Below are positions 52,195 through 64,000 of a stretch of 64,000 nt of DNA, one piece after another; positions within the stretch are counted from its first letter, which is position 1, and the number at the start of each line of letters is the position of its first letter. This DNA comes from Juglans regia. Its lineage: Eukaryota; Streptophyta; Magnoliopsida; Fagales; Juglandaceae. Location of the stretch: positions 34,237,340 through 34,301,339 of the forward strand of contig NC_049911.1 in NCBI RefSeq assembly GCF_001411555.2, in the 5' to 3' direction. A program made the translations under genes and the position numbers. The notes beneath the pieces were generated by a model, which searched no databases, was not told the origin of the DNA, and worked only from the letters and a program-made list of their open reading frames with translations.

Positions 52195-52447
52195 AGAGCA
52201 ATGCTACAAACAGTCTTCATTTTGGAGACTGCATGTGCAAGTTTAGTCAATTTTATCTTTAAAAATTTTTAAAATTACAATAATATCATTTTCAAAATGA
52301 TACTTTTTTCTATTTAATGAAAGGTTGGCATATGCAATCTCCATTTAGAAATTGTAAATAAAATTTCTTTTTAAAAAAATTTAAAAATAAAATTAATTAG
52401 ACTTGTATATACAATCTCCAGATAGAAAATGTACGTAACATTGCTCT
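52195..52447. mobile_element. MITE of about 253 bp with long terminal inverted repeats
   Basis: The left end reads AGAGCAATGCTACAAACAGT and the right end, in reverse complement, AGAGCAATGTTACGTACATT. Similarity continues inward for about 47 bp through GGAGACTGCATGTGCAAGT versus GGAGATTGTATATACAAGT. The interior is AT-rich without coding potential. Confidence 0.75.
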
Positions 52448-53236
52448 GGCTAGACCATGAAAGCATGTTTTGAAAATTGTCCTAAAAATGTACCATACAT
52501 TACCTTAAAATAAAGCTTCAAAATTAAAACAAAAAATATTATTCATTAATTTTTATATCACGTAGTATCACTAGTACGTACTGCATGCGCATCGATCGTC
52601 CAAAAACAAGGGCATATATTCACGAAATCAGCAGAAAAAGAACAAAAAATATATAGGTTTCCTATTTGTACAAGACAACTAGATTCAAACAAGAGCAACA
52701 ACAGGACATCAAAGGGCATGCCTCTCATATAAATATATATATTATAGACAAATAAAATAATAAACACACATAATTTTTCACAATGACATCATTTGGAAAC
52801 CAACATCATTTGTTTTTTTTTGGAAACAAACTTGTAAAAATTAGTAACATCATTTTTCCACGTCATATATGTAACCTTCTGTATGTACGTTAACGTACGT
52901 ATAGATCCAGATAATTTAATTTTCACGTCATAATACATATGATCAAGCAAGTTCTGGAATATGAGCAATGCTACACAACTTTTTACAACTTCTTTATATC
53001 ATATTTAAAAAAAAAAAAATTTTGAGTTTATTTTTTTAAAATAATTTAATTCTTCTATTCATTATTTAAATATTAAATATTTGATAAAAGAAAAAAAATT
53101 AAAAAAAATATATAGTATGTAGAGATACGATTGTGTAAATCTTTTCCCGGAATATTAATGTTCAGAACGAATATAGAAAGAAGCATTTATCACGTATACA
53201 TGAATATATATACATGAATATATATATATATATATA

Positions 53237-53721
53237 TCTCTCTATATATAAAGAGTTTATGAAACGGAATTTTCTTGTTTTAACAGAAATTTCTTGTTTT
53301 AACGGAATATGCTGGTTTTCATTAACTTTTCATCCGTTTGTAATAATTACAGAACACAGAGATACGATTGTATTTTCATTTACATTCTATTTATGGCTAC
53401 TTTTATGATTTCTGTTGGTTTCTATTCCACTATTAATATATTTAAATATGCTAATAAAGCAGATTTATAATAATCATGGATTCAATTTCCAATTTGAAAA
53501 TACATTATAATAGGAAAACAGATTTATGTAGATTTGTATTTTCGTATTCATTATGATAGGAAAGCATTATAATAATTTACAAATAGCCTATATTTCAATA
53601 GCTTTTAAGATATATATTAATAATAAAATAATAAGATATATGTACTTTATTTTTATATTAATAAAATATATTAATACTTTGAACTGCACATACGTGCTTC
53701 AGGCACGTAACATCTTACTAG
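53237..53721 (+). mobile_element. Short non-autonomous Helitron
   Basis: The 5' end is TCTCTCTATATATAAAGAG, the common plant Helitron start. The 3' end has a hairpin ACGTGC-TTCAG-GCACGT, then AACATCTTACTAG. The flanking bases are A on the left and T on the right, the expected A-T target dinucleotide without duplication. Length 485 bp, no helicase or other frame. An internal short duplication TTTCTTGTTTTAAC occurs near 53269-53305. Confidence 0.7.
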
Positions 53722-53771
<50 letters not shown>

Positions 53772-54297
53772 GTTAAAAGAGAGAAATTATGAAACTCCTA
53801 ACGTCACACACCCAAAATCAACTTCTAAGCCAATTCATGAGATGGATCGTCCACCCATGTTCTTGCATGAACCTTTGTTTTCTAAGTCATGATCACGAGG
53901 TTGTCTGCATTAATTATAATAATTTTTCCATGACGTCTCTCATTGGAGCCATATATTTAGATGACGAGGTTACCGGAACGCACACATGTACATGACGTAC
54001 TCGCATATATATAAATTACTGATCTTGCCGTACAAATCAAATAATCATAGTATATCCTTCATGTCATCTCATGATTTCCCTTCGAAGCATTGCCTTATTT
54101 CGTCTCTAACCTAGCACTAAATTATTCTCTCCATCTATCGAGCTAGCGATCAGACTAGCTAGTAGAAAAACCAAGCCGAGGCCCGAGATGATCAACACCC
54201 TTTGCTGCATGGCTTCTCCTGCATGGGTGCTTTTCAACCTAGCCAACCATCTATGCCATGCTTGCCACTACAACAAACGGTTCCATGAAACCAAACG
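53722..54297. other. Spacer upstream of the lactone oxidase pseudogene
   Basis: A long TA microsatellite (53727-53768) followed by about 500 bp without recognisable coding content. The reading from 54188 (start MINTLCCMASPAW) continues open into the pseudogene but in a different frame from the recognisable protein, so it is not assigned. Confidence 0.4.
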
Positions 54298-55829
54298 GGC
54301 TGCACCCTCTACAACGTCTATGGTACTGCAATGGGAGGCCGAAAGGAATGGCATGCCCAAGATGTCAAATACCCAACAACCGAAGAAGAGCTCCGCCTGG
54401 CCGTGGCCTATGCCAATCTTAATCAACTCATGGTCAAATTTGTGAGCAGATCTCCTCAAACCATACCAAAATTGGCCTGCCCCAGTACATCAAGTTCGGA
54501 AAAGGCGTTATTAATTAGTCAGTACAGCAAAATATGATTAATCTGGCATCGAGGTTGACACGAAGAATTTAGCTGTCACTACTAGTGATACTGGAGTGGG
54601 ATTACGTGATCTGATTGATAGAGTGGAAGAAACCGGATTGAATTTGCAGGTGGCTGTGCCATATAATTGGGAGGGTCAAGTGAATGTGGTGGGGCAGCTT
54701 ATTAGCACTGGGACACATGATGGAAGCTCTTGGTGGGGAAAGGGATCGAGCTAGGGGCCGGCTGCATGACATTCCTGATCATGTTATATATTGGCCTCGG
54801 TCTTATTGTTACGGCAAGATCATCTGAAAGATATGCCAAATTAATTGTCAGGTTACAACCACGAGATCCGCCCTTTGATGCGGCTAAAGTATCATGCATT
54901 GAGATTATTGGTCTCGTGTCTCTCAAAGGTAATTAGTACGATCGATTTACATATATAATATTCTAAAAACTTTTCTATAGGGTCAAACGTGATCACGTTA
55001 ATTCCTTATAAACTATGATATTCTAATTAATAGTCAATATTTTACGGGGTTTTTTTAATTGATACTAAACGGATAGACATGGTCAATTGGTCACGTCATC
55101 ATCAAAAAATTCTTATATAAAATTATGTGTTTTTTTTCAGATGTTACAATGGGCGCCGGAGATATTGACATAGAATGAATCACAGGTAACACTTTCGCTA
55201 AAGAGAGGATTCAAAGGAAACATAATTAACCTATAACTTCACGCGCGGGCGACGCTCAGTTTTAAGACGTATCAATGGACCGCGCAAAGAAACACGTACG
55301 AATTCGCAGATATTACTTGGTACCCATTAAAGCATACAGCTAGCTGTGTACGTGAGATATACATGATCACAGTCTTCCCTTAAAACGTCACTGGAAATGG
55401 GGTTTACGAATTCATCGATGGGTCGGGTTTCATGAGTCAAATCCAATTGTGATCTCCAAATCAGTAAGAGCAACAGGTAAATTAAATCATGGCTCCTTCA
55501 GGTCGCATTTTGTCCCAAATAAATAGTTGTACGTCTAGAATAAAAAGTACTAGGGGACTGGCCGTAGCTTAAAAATGCAGAGATAACATTGGAGAAGACA
55601 CGAAATATGAAAGGGATAATATGCATTATAACTAGCTAGCTGCTACTATATACAATTATATAAGGGCTCCAAGGAACTACTCGCCAATGGATTGAAGATT
55701 GGCCTAATCTTCACTGGCCGTTATCCGGTAATTAATGGTCATGATCATCAGGGCAAAATTCAAACTTCAGGTTCCTGTTTATATTCACCAAGCGCATATA
55801 TCACAACCGCGTGCGCTTGAGAAGTATAT

Positions 55830-55861
<32 letters not shown>

Positions 55862-56640
55862 TTATATAAATAGGGATCCAAGAATCAATGCGCTTTTCTA
55901 ATTTGACGAGACGACAGCAATATTCCCTGCGCAAAATTTTGGAGGCTTTATTCGTGATGTGAAAAAACTGAGGGACCTACAATCAGAGAATTTCTGCGGG
56001 GCGGGTGGATATCTATAAGCTGGGTTCTTAGTACATTATTTCATCAAGTCTTCCGGGGCATATGATCTTGGCCAATCTGAGGATCACTCTGTGCAGGTAG
56101 TTGACAGCTTCTACTGTTATCGTGCTAATTAATTAATGATCTGCCTTCAATTAGTACTCCAAGACCGAACCAACTACGTACGTACGTACGTACCAAGATG
56201 TATGGGAAGAAGTACTGGAGCAAATTAATGGCATTCTTTAACGTCATGGGGGCTAAGCCACATGACTGGGCTAAGATCGATAGGAACCTGATTCTTAAAT
56301 GTGCAGCATGCAGAAGTATCCTAATTTTAACATGATCGAACTTCGATTGCTGCGATCGAGAACTTAAACAGCCATGTCGTTTTAAAGTGAATAGTCGACG
56401 GATGATGAGATACTATTTGGAAAGGTGGCCGCAGAAGCTAGGTCACGGTTGTGCCTAATTAGAGGGACAATGCATATGTTGCGAAGACCGGCCGGCAATA
56501 TTGCAGCCCGCCCAGATAAAGGCCGATATTTCTGCCAATTAACAAGCTATAGGCTGACCTTGTACGTTTACAAGAAAGCTAGAGTTTGTAGGTATTTGCC
56601 ATCTTTTCTTCAACTTCATGAATATATTATAAGATTGTGA
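54298..56640 (+). pseudogene. L-gulonolactone oxidase-like pseudogene
   Basis: Recognisable pieces of a plant GULLO-type FAD-linked lactone oxidase (aldonolactone oxidase family, related to ascorbate synthesis) lie in order on the plus strand. They are GCTLYNVYGT and YPTTEEELRLAVAYANLNQL (54298-54537), GIEVDTKNLAVTTSDTGVGL to LISTGTH (54548-54717), WWGKG in a shifted frame, RYAKLIVRLQPRDPPFDAAK (54820-54930), DITWYP (55308-55325), NGLKIGLIFTGRYPVI (55690-55735), FPAQNFGGFIRDVKKLRDLQ (55920-55980), and a Cys-rich tail ending VYKKARVCRYLPS (to about 56610). The pieces sit in different frames with stops between them, and the usual secreted N-terminus is missing. Decay is clear: many frameshifts and stops, so no product is expected. 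Confidence 0.85.
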
Positions 56641-58033
56641 TCTCGCACGTCGGTCTTTATAATTAATTTATATTTCTGCCAACACAAGATCAGTACTAGG
56701 CCTTCTTTATAATATATTTTCACTAACCAGTATATATATATAATATATATGTATGTATATATGTATGTATCATGTATGTATGTATGTAGTATCTACGACT
56801 ATATATATATATATACATACTAATTATTGAGTCATGAAATGCTAGAAAGGCCAACATCATACAGACCATAGGGCATGCGCGATAAGATTACAGTTGATCA
56901 GCACTACCCAAACAATTTATAACGAGTAGAAAAATACACAAGCTAGGGAAGAAGGATGGATTAAAAAAATCGACAAATATGATAAACTTGATTTACGCAC
57001 TCGGCGTTACGACCAATGCCCAAGGAATATCAATGTACGTATCATACGTTTCTATATAAACTAATAAATAATATATACATAAATAAAGACACATACCATG
57101 ACCTAGCTAGCAACCTAGCAAGTTAAGTGTCACTTTTTAAAGGGAGCATTCTTTTAATTTTTTTATTTGTAAATAATTTCGCGATGCAGTTTTTTTAAAA
57201 TTCTGCATGATGATCACATGATCCTATTGCAGTAGGGACGGCCGATGATCTTTGATAGAATTAATCAAATAGCAGGGAGTAGGCCCCAAAACCACATGAA
57301 TTTTCATTACTTTGATACATATATATATATATATTATATAGTAGGCAGAGATATTCATGAAGCAATTTAAGCAAATCTAATCACCTTTATGCAGCACCCA
57401 ACAAAAGGATTCAGAATCAACGTCGGTGTCTTTGCTAGCTGTTTCTGACACACCTCCATCGTTGAAGTCTGGCTCCGGCCAACCCCAAGATAACATCCAC
57501 TTAAGTACAACACCACCTCCAGCAAGCTGCACGCGCGCATACATATATATATATATATGATCTGGGCATGCACTACTAATTAATTACGGCTGAGGTACTA
57601 ATTAATTAAAAAGCAGGCTACTTCATCATGTCTTGGCGCCTTCGATCTCAACTGAGTGCATGGCGGTGGGAATATTATATATTAATAAGAGTAACTAGCT
57701 GCAGTATTATATATATAGTACCCATGGCCGATCAGTCATTGTCAAACATTGACGGCAGAGCGAGCGAGCACCACAATTAAGTACTGTAAAATTAAGTAGC
57801 ATCGATTTGTCGACGTCGTTGATTAGGAAGTTAGTGTGTGTCGCTCACGGCTCAGTAATAATATTACTTGAGGAGATCAGTGATCATCAACTAGCGATGA
57901 AGATGATGATGATGATGATGATGAAGATCAAGGAGTAATATTCTTGATCATGAGGCGGTTTCCAGCGAGCTTGCCCATGAATGACGGAGCGATCGAGCTG
58001 GGAGGGGATCGAAGAAAGCTAATTAATTACAGT

Positions 58034-58066
<33 letters not shown>

Positions 58067-58882
58067 GTTTTGTTCTTAATTAATTTCTGGTCAATATAGA
58101 ACGCATGAGATCATAGATCTAGTGGTTTTTAATTTTCCTAAGCAGATTTATGGGTAAATAATTAACCCAATTGGAGAAACAATATATAGGTATTGACCGG
58201 TCAGCGCTTGCTTCACATGATATATATATTATATACAGATCGAGGATGATGATGATCATGATGATGTTGGTCATGTAGATTGATCTTAGATCATGATATA
58301 TGGCTTTGTTTCACATGTATCCATGAATCCATGATGGCATTCTGTGCAGATCGCGCTGTCTTCCAAACAACCCTTAATTAACTTGATATTATATATTGTG
58401 TTCTAATGCATGGTTCATCCATTTATTCCGCAGGTCGAAGCTTTTTTTTTTTTTTTTTTTTTTTGCCTTTTCTGGTCTGCAGGTTCAGTTTCCCAAAACC
58501 CAGAAATATGATTCAGCAAAAAGAATGAAGACAAAGATTAATGCATGAGATTATGATCTAGAGACAAAAATTATCAATCACAAGTATACATACATGCATG
58601 TACAATTAATCTTCGATGAATAATTAGAAGATGATCAGCGGCCTGTTTGGGGAATCGAAATGTCACAAACTAGATCTTCATTTTCACAAATGCAAAGCAA
58701 ATTAAAACTGGAATTTATATATGATCAGCTTCATGATATATCAATCCGGTCAATTAATATCAATCCGGCCAGTTTCTGCACAAAAACTGGAAGGTGTATA
58801 TGCAGCTTTGCTAATCTCGATCCGGGATAACAAGGTCTATACAATTAATATTGGTATAATTTCTAATTAAAAAAATTATAAA

Positions 58883-58917
<35 letters not shown>

Positions 58918-60916
58918 GCAGACAACTGATCGATCTCTTACATATTATAATATATTCCTTCTGAAATGGCGGCCTTCTTTCTCTTCCCAGCCATATTCAA
59001 TCCAACCAAGGCCGCTTCCTGCGCGCATCCGTTTATGAATGTACGTACGTACGTAGTACCAGGATCACATAAATATGAGATAAATACTATCACTTTTCAC
59101 AAAATATATTATATATACATCCAACATTAATCCCTTCAACAAAACCATATCTAAGTTGAAATCAAAGAAAGACAAATTAGTGATCAAAGGGGGAAAAAAG
59201 GTTCAAAACGAAACAAAAAGTACTGTCACGGCGTCCCTATAACAGGACTTGATAATTAATTAGCAGCCGATCAAAACCTAAGTATTCGTTCATTTTATGA
59301 CCATTAATTCGGCCTTGCTCTCTTAATTTCATTCATTATGTGTCGATATTATAATGATCCTCACGTACTGGATGTGAACGTCCCGTCCAAATCAAAGCAT
59401 TTATACTTGAAATAAAAAAAGTTGATCATCATGATCATGGATCGGATGCTTATATCTTCTTCTTCTTCTTCTCATTCTTCTCCTCCTCTTCCTCGTCAAA
59501 AGAAAACCATTTATTTGAAAGCATATATCATCTCAAAAATAAATTCGAGGTAAACCCATTAATCGAAGTATTATCATCAGATAAATCTCGCAGTTCATTA
59601 AGATGAGAGAGAGAGAGAGCTAGAGAGAGAGTAGATTTGGTGATGGGTAGATCTCGATCCACAGGAGTTAATTTTGTTATTGGCTACTGGTGCCGATTAG
59701 ATTACCCTAATAATTTATAATGGAAAACAACAGCAAGTACGTACTATAAAATCCCACCGATAATGCTCCGCCCGGATTACCTGTATCTGTATATATGCTG
59801 CAGCTAGCGGTACGCTTGGCCCCCATAGTCATAGCTAGGGGCGACGAGGCAATAGCAGAGCCAAAGCCTCGATCGTGCTCGTGCATTATTATATAAAATA
59901 TGTATATATTAAATATTTAATACTTTATAAGATTCATACGGCCGGCTACAATATATATAATTTTGATAGTTCAAAGTATCAATTTTAATTAATCGTTTGC
60001 AGTGTAAGGTAAACATTTTAGGACGTTGAGAGTATATTTAGGAAGAAAAACTCATTGGCGACTGTCGATTAGGGTCTGTTTTCTCGTGTCAGCAAAGTTT
60101 TTGCTACTGTTTTATATATCCATTAAATTCTATGCAACAGAAACCTTCAATACAATAAAATCAACATGATCAGACAGTACTGATCTTGTCTAGCTGTGAT
60201 ATTTTATAAGTCGTACGTGTTCCAACTCATGATTACTATAAAATCAACACATGATCTTCCCTTTTAGCTTGGTCTTGGAACCATAGAAAACTACAAAACA
60301 AGTAATATCAACAAGAAATTATTGACTTATGAGTGATGACACCGGCCCGGCCCCTTGGGTTTATCCTGATTGATACATGCATTCAAGTACTATATTAACT
60401 AATGCCCCCCCGTCTTCGTTTCCATGCAATTCCTACTCCTTGTTCACTGATGGGCACGGGTTGAATTGAAACAAAAGTACCCATGAATGAGCCCTTCCTA
60501 CATCTTAAGGGCAATTACGAGGATTGTGCTTTAACCATCAAATACAATGATGAACAGAGGATTGGGGTGTATGTATGTATATGCAGCCTTCAACTTACAC
60601 CAGTGCGTCTTTCGCAGCTTCGATTAGGACATGGAAAATGACAAAGACAACCTTAAGTCAAAGAATCAGAGTTCCAGAATCAAAATCTGCTTCTAGGAGA
60701 AATATGATTTGCATTTGCTGTAGATATTCTCAATTTACAGCAGCTGCCAAGACATTGAAGACTTCACCTGCTGTATAAAAAATTTAAAATTTAAAATTAA
60801 AAAGTAAACCACAACCTGTAATGTCAGCTGAAATTTGAGAAGTATTTTAACCAATGAAGACAATAAGAGTTTCTGAAATACTACCGATATGGATTTCAGG
60901 AACTCTGCCACATAAC
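56641..60916. other. Intergenic, microsatellite-rich
   Basis: About 4.3 kb with no gene I can assign. It contains several TA runs (56738-56820, 57320-57345, 58040-58064, 58884-58912), GTAC repeats (56177-56194 just before it, 59041-59054), a GAT/ATG triplet array near 57897-57930 and a TTC tract near 59455-59500. A minus-strand exon-like segment at 57361-57526 is described in the findings. The last ~300 bp is probably 3' UTR of the EMF1-like gene. Confidence 0.4.
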
Positions 60917-63900
60917 TCAATGTTGCACGCGTTCTTTTACAGTGGTGTGCTTCAGATTCCTATGTCTCTTGCGGCCATCCGACTTAATTATGCTACGCCT
61001 GCTTTGAGAAGGAGTCACCTTTCTAAGTTTAAGGTCTTCGCCCCTAATCATATATGTATTTCCAGCTCCTGGCATGATAAAATCAGCCGGATTTCTATTA
61101 ATACTGCAGATTTCAGACACAGAATTGCTTTTTGGATGCTGAGTTGAATTGTCCATTCCATGATGCTGCAAGGCAAAAACAGTAGAATCGGAAGCATCAA
61201 GAAGTCTTTTCTGCAGACTATGGACGGGAATAGCTCCATGATTTGTGCCTAAACTTCCAGTGGGGAATACAAATTTTTCTGGTCTACGACCTCTACTCTG
61301 TGTGGCTGAATTAGAGATTTTTTTCTTGTCTCTCTCTCTCGACTTCAAGCCAACTTGACTCGTAAGATTAGAACCCCTTTGGAAACCTTTTTCATGTTGA
61401 AAAGAAGAAGCAGATGCAGCCACTGTTGGAATACAATGAAAACAGCCATGGGCCTTCTCTGAAAAGTGACTTTTACTGCAATAAACGGATGGTGGCTGTT
61501 TCATGGAATCCACTGTCTTATAGGCACCAATCTCCATTCTGGGAAGCTCCTTAGACTTAGGATCATGAGGAAAGGAAGGTCTCTTAGGGAACTTTGGTGT
61601 TCCACCCATACTGAACGTAGGACCTGACCGCATCCCTGCATCCATGAGGCTGAGCAAATGCATTGCTGGTATGGTTTCATTAGAATACAGATCTAACGAC
61701 CCCATCAAACTTTGAGGATGCCCCATTCCATTAAGTTTGCAAGCTAATGGGTACTCTGCATTATTCCTACTGAAAGTTTCTGAACCACAGCTCATATTGT
61801 GCTTCTCAAGACCTGTAGCATTTAGATTAAAACACTTCAGGTCATGGTTGAAGTTCAAACCCCCCTTATGCAGTGAATCTGGACACTGAGAAAGCATATC
61901 TAAGTTAGTAGACTGAGCTACACCCTTTTGAGGCAGGTTATATCCAAAGGGGGATTGATTTGTAATCATGGTTGGCCAAAGATGTACTGCTGTTTCATTC
62001 TGTTGTGCAACTGTCTGGCGTGTGTTACATCCTCCCAGGGTCTGCAAAGTAGCATGAGACGGCCCGTGCCCCACCATAGCCGCATTCCAGTTGCAATTCT
62101 GACCACTACTGTGTCTGCTGGGATCGGTCACAGAAGATTGGACTCCGCTTGATGGCTTCTTTTGACACTGAGCAAAAGTCCTAAACCCTATTGGAGGGGT
62201 CTGAGTTTGATCCAGCTGACTCGCATTCAGGTGGTTTCTATCAATATGAGAAAAGAAATCAAATGGCTTCTGTTTGGTGGTTCCCACATTTTGGCCTGTT
62301 GTGATTATGCCATTCCTTCCATTTCTAGCCTGGTATTTTTGCTTGCGAGTAATTTCCAGTAGCCTCAACTCGTCATTGCCATATGTGTTAGTACAATCCG
62401 TCATCTGACTATTTATTGTATTACTGGTTGTTTCTAACAACCCTTTCTTATTTACAGCATCAGGAAGATGCCTCTCATGGGTATTTCGGTTCATCTTTGT
62501 CAGGAGCTCTACAATTTCCATTGGTATATCATCTAAAGGTCCCTGCTCAGACGCTTTGTCAGCCTTTTGATCACTATTTTTTTCCCCAACAGCTGTATAT
62601 TCCTTGGCTTTATAAGCTTTGTCTATGTTGCTTGCACCAGAACAATTCTGCAAAAGGAAAATTAAAAAAATTATTTTCTCCATACAAGCTATATTCTCAA
62701 AGCACTACAAATATTATCAATAGACACAAAGATGAAGGAAATACCAGAAAATGAGAAGCATTTCTTCACACAAGTTTGTGAATCACATGACCTTGTACAA
62801 CAATGACAAGTAATACATAGGCAAATATATAGGCCACCCACAGCAGAAAACTATGCATAATCTGATCGTATTATCACCAAATGTTGCAATATGTGCCATA
62901 TCATCATACCATGAACTAAGAAAAAGAATGGATGCTTTAACACATAGATAAGAAAATTTGGGTCTGCACTCAGACAGTCATCTTTAAACACCTCATTAGG
63001 ACATATAAGATCCAAACTTAACACAGGTAATGACCATTTGAACAAAACACAGAAGGTTGATACCTTCATCTATTATAAATTAAGTACGAACTTCGCTGGA
63101 GATTGCAATTAGGTGAAATGAAATAATTTCCATCACTTAAAAAGGCATAAGAAAGAAAGAAGAAGAGATCACAATTTGACGGATTCTTCTAAAACTGTTC
63201 AACTCTATGTTGTTATGACATGCACCTAATGGTTTGTATGATTAGAAAGGTGTTGAGTAATGAAACATTCGGGCCCGATATCATTATATATACCGTACAT
63301 TTCCTAGTATATATGGTCTGGCCATTTTCAAACTCTTCTTGAGGTGCCTGTGTTCCCATATGTTCTTGCAAAAAGTTGGTCCCTGCTCAAGATGGGAGTT
63401 GAAAATTCATCAGTGATTAAGTTGCTGAGTTTGGCCGTCCACCCAGGCTCTGTTGAATTAACCAAGAGAGAGACCAATCGTGGAAGGGAAGAGAACAGAT
63501 ACAGCAGCAGGAAAGTATATTTAGATACTGAAAGAGGTAAAGGGGTAAGTGGTTGGTTTCCTTGATACTTTGAGATCAATTGAAAGGCCAGGCCACAATA
63601 GTAAACACAAGTCAGAACTCTTGATCTTAGGAGGTTAAAAGAACGCCTCCAGATCCAGGAGCCTGAAATAATGGCAAATGTAAAAATCCCAAAACATGAT
63701 TAAGTGCCAATGGTAATCAGAATCGAGAGTGATTTGTGAACAGCATAATAATTAACTTAAGATCCGATTGGCATGCTCAGAAAGATAAGTCTACAAAACA
63801 AAAAGCATATATATATATATATATATATATCCATGTAATGAAAGCAATGGAGATAGTGATAAAAATCAAACACATACCCTTTGTTGAATTTGAGAACACC

Positions 63901-64000
63901 CCCTATCCTCAACCTGAGAGAGGCAATTTTGCATCTCATTCAGGAAAGGCATTTTAAATGTGGTCATCTCATTACTGACTTCGCAATTTACACCTTTTCC
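60917..64000 (-). CDS. EMBRYONIC FLOWER 1-like protein, 3' part (partial)
   Basis: Two minus-strand coding exons are visible: 63878-64000 (continuing off the right edge; donor GTATGT) and 60917-62647, which join in phase 0 across a 1.2-kb intron. The large exon gives 576 residues to the stop at 60917-60919. Family marks are DDIPMEIVELLTK with ERHLPD nearby, and near the C-terminus ICSINRNPADFIMPGAGNTY with MIRGEDLKLRK, both characteristic of EMF1. EMF1 is a plant-specific, mostly disordered DNA/RNA-binding protein that works with Polycomb (PRC2/PRC1-like) complexes to keep flowering and seed genes silent. Consistent with that, the protein is Ser/Asn/Gln-rich, lacks folded-domain signatures and ends in a basic cluster (SDGRKRHRN). 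The 5' exons with the start lie outside the window. Whether a further small exon lies in 62648-63877 is not resolved. Confidence 0.85.

Noticed and set aside
57897..57940. Short plus-strand frame MK followed by a Met run
   Set aside because: It is a GAT/ATG triplet microsatellite and not a credible gene.
61928..62754. Plus-strand open frames opposite the EMF1-like exon
   Set aside because: Antisense shadows of a recognisable EMF1 C-terminal region.
63328..63579. Candidate middle exon of the EMF1-like gene
   Set aside because: A minus-strand piece with an FENGQTI-like run after a GAGCAG acceptor was tempting, but its phase does not fit the flanking exons, which join directly in phase 0.

Overview
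The window is nuclear DNA of a flowering plant, probably a woody eudicot (rosid-like). Signs of this are spliced genes with GT-AG introns, a nuclear-type tRNA-Ser, plant-only families (tocopherol cyclase, EMF1, IRX9H, FORKED-like), AT-rich intergenic DNA and many MITEs, LINE and SINE remnants. No species call is possible from sequence reading alone. Exon boundaries given below were worked out by hand from splice signals, reading phase and recalled family sequences.

Layout. 1-860: first recognisable coding exon of a FORKED/VAN3-binding-like gene on the minus strand, cut by the left edge. 4657-10166: complete casein kinase I-like (CKL3/4-type) gene, minus strand, 14 coding exons, 431 aa. 12817-19008: complete tocopherol cyclase gene VTE1, minus strand, 10 exons, 506 aa, with a LINE fragment in intron 5. 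19240-26390: transposon belt. It holds a hAT-type element with a perfect 8-bp target duplication, a Helitron-like 3' terminus just downstream of a dead WEE1-kinase fragment, and a tRNA-derived SINE. 26393-26474: tRNA-Ser(CGA), minus strand. 27839-30457: IRX9H-type GT43 xylan glycosyltransferase, minus strand, 3 coding exons, 440 aa. 32336-44882: EMC1 (ER membrane protein complex subunit 1), plus strand, 12 exons, 985 aa; its intron 4 has been enlarged by a 5.6-kb LINE. 46141-47121: intronless ARM-repeat protein gene, plus strand. 47122-53720: AT-rich repeat belt with a 541-bp tandem duplication, a GC-rich palindrome, MITEs and a short Helitron. 54298-56640: heavily broken L-gulonolactone-oxidase-like pseudogene, plus strand. 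60917-64000: 3' part of an EMBRYONIC FLOWER 1-like gene, minus strand, running off the right edge.

The genes do not form a pathway. They are independent housekeeping or developmental loci: signalling kinase, plastid vitamin E synthesis, Golgi xylan synthesis, ER membrane protein insertion, Polycomb silencing and auxin-canalisation related trafficking. The most unusual signal is in the repeats. Several introns carry insertions of only about 15-45 bp that look like the extreme 3' tail of a LINE, each flanked by a long perfect target-site duplication. A WEE1 kinase fragment also sits directly upstream of a Helitron-like end, suggesting gene capture.
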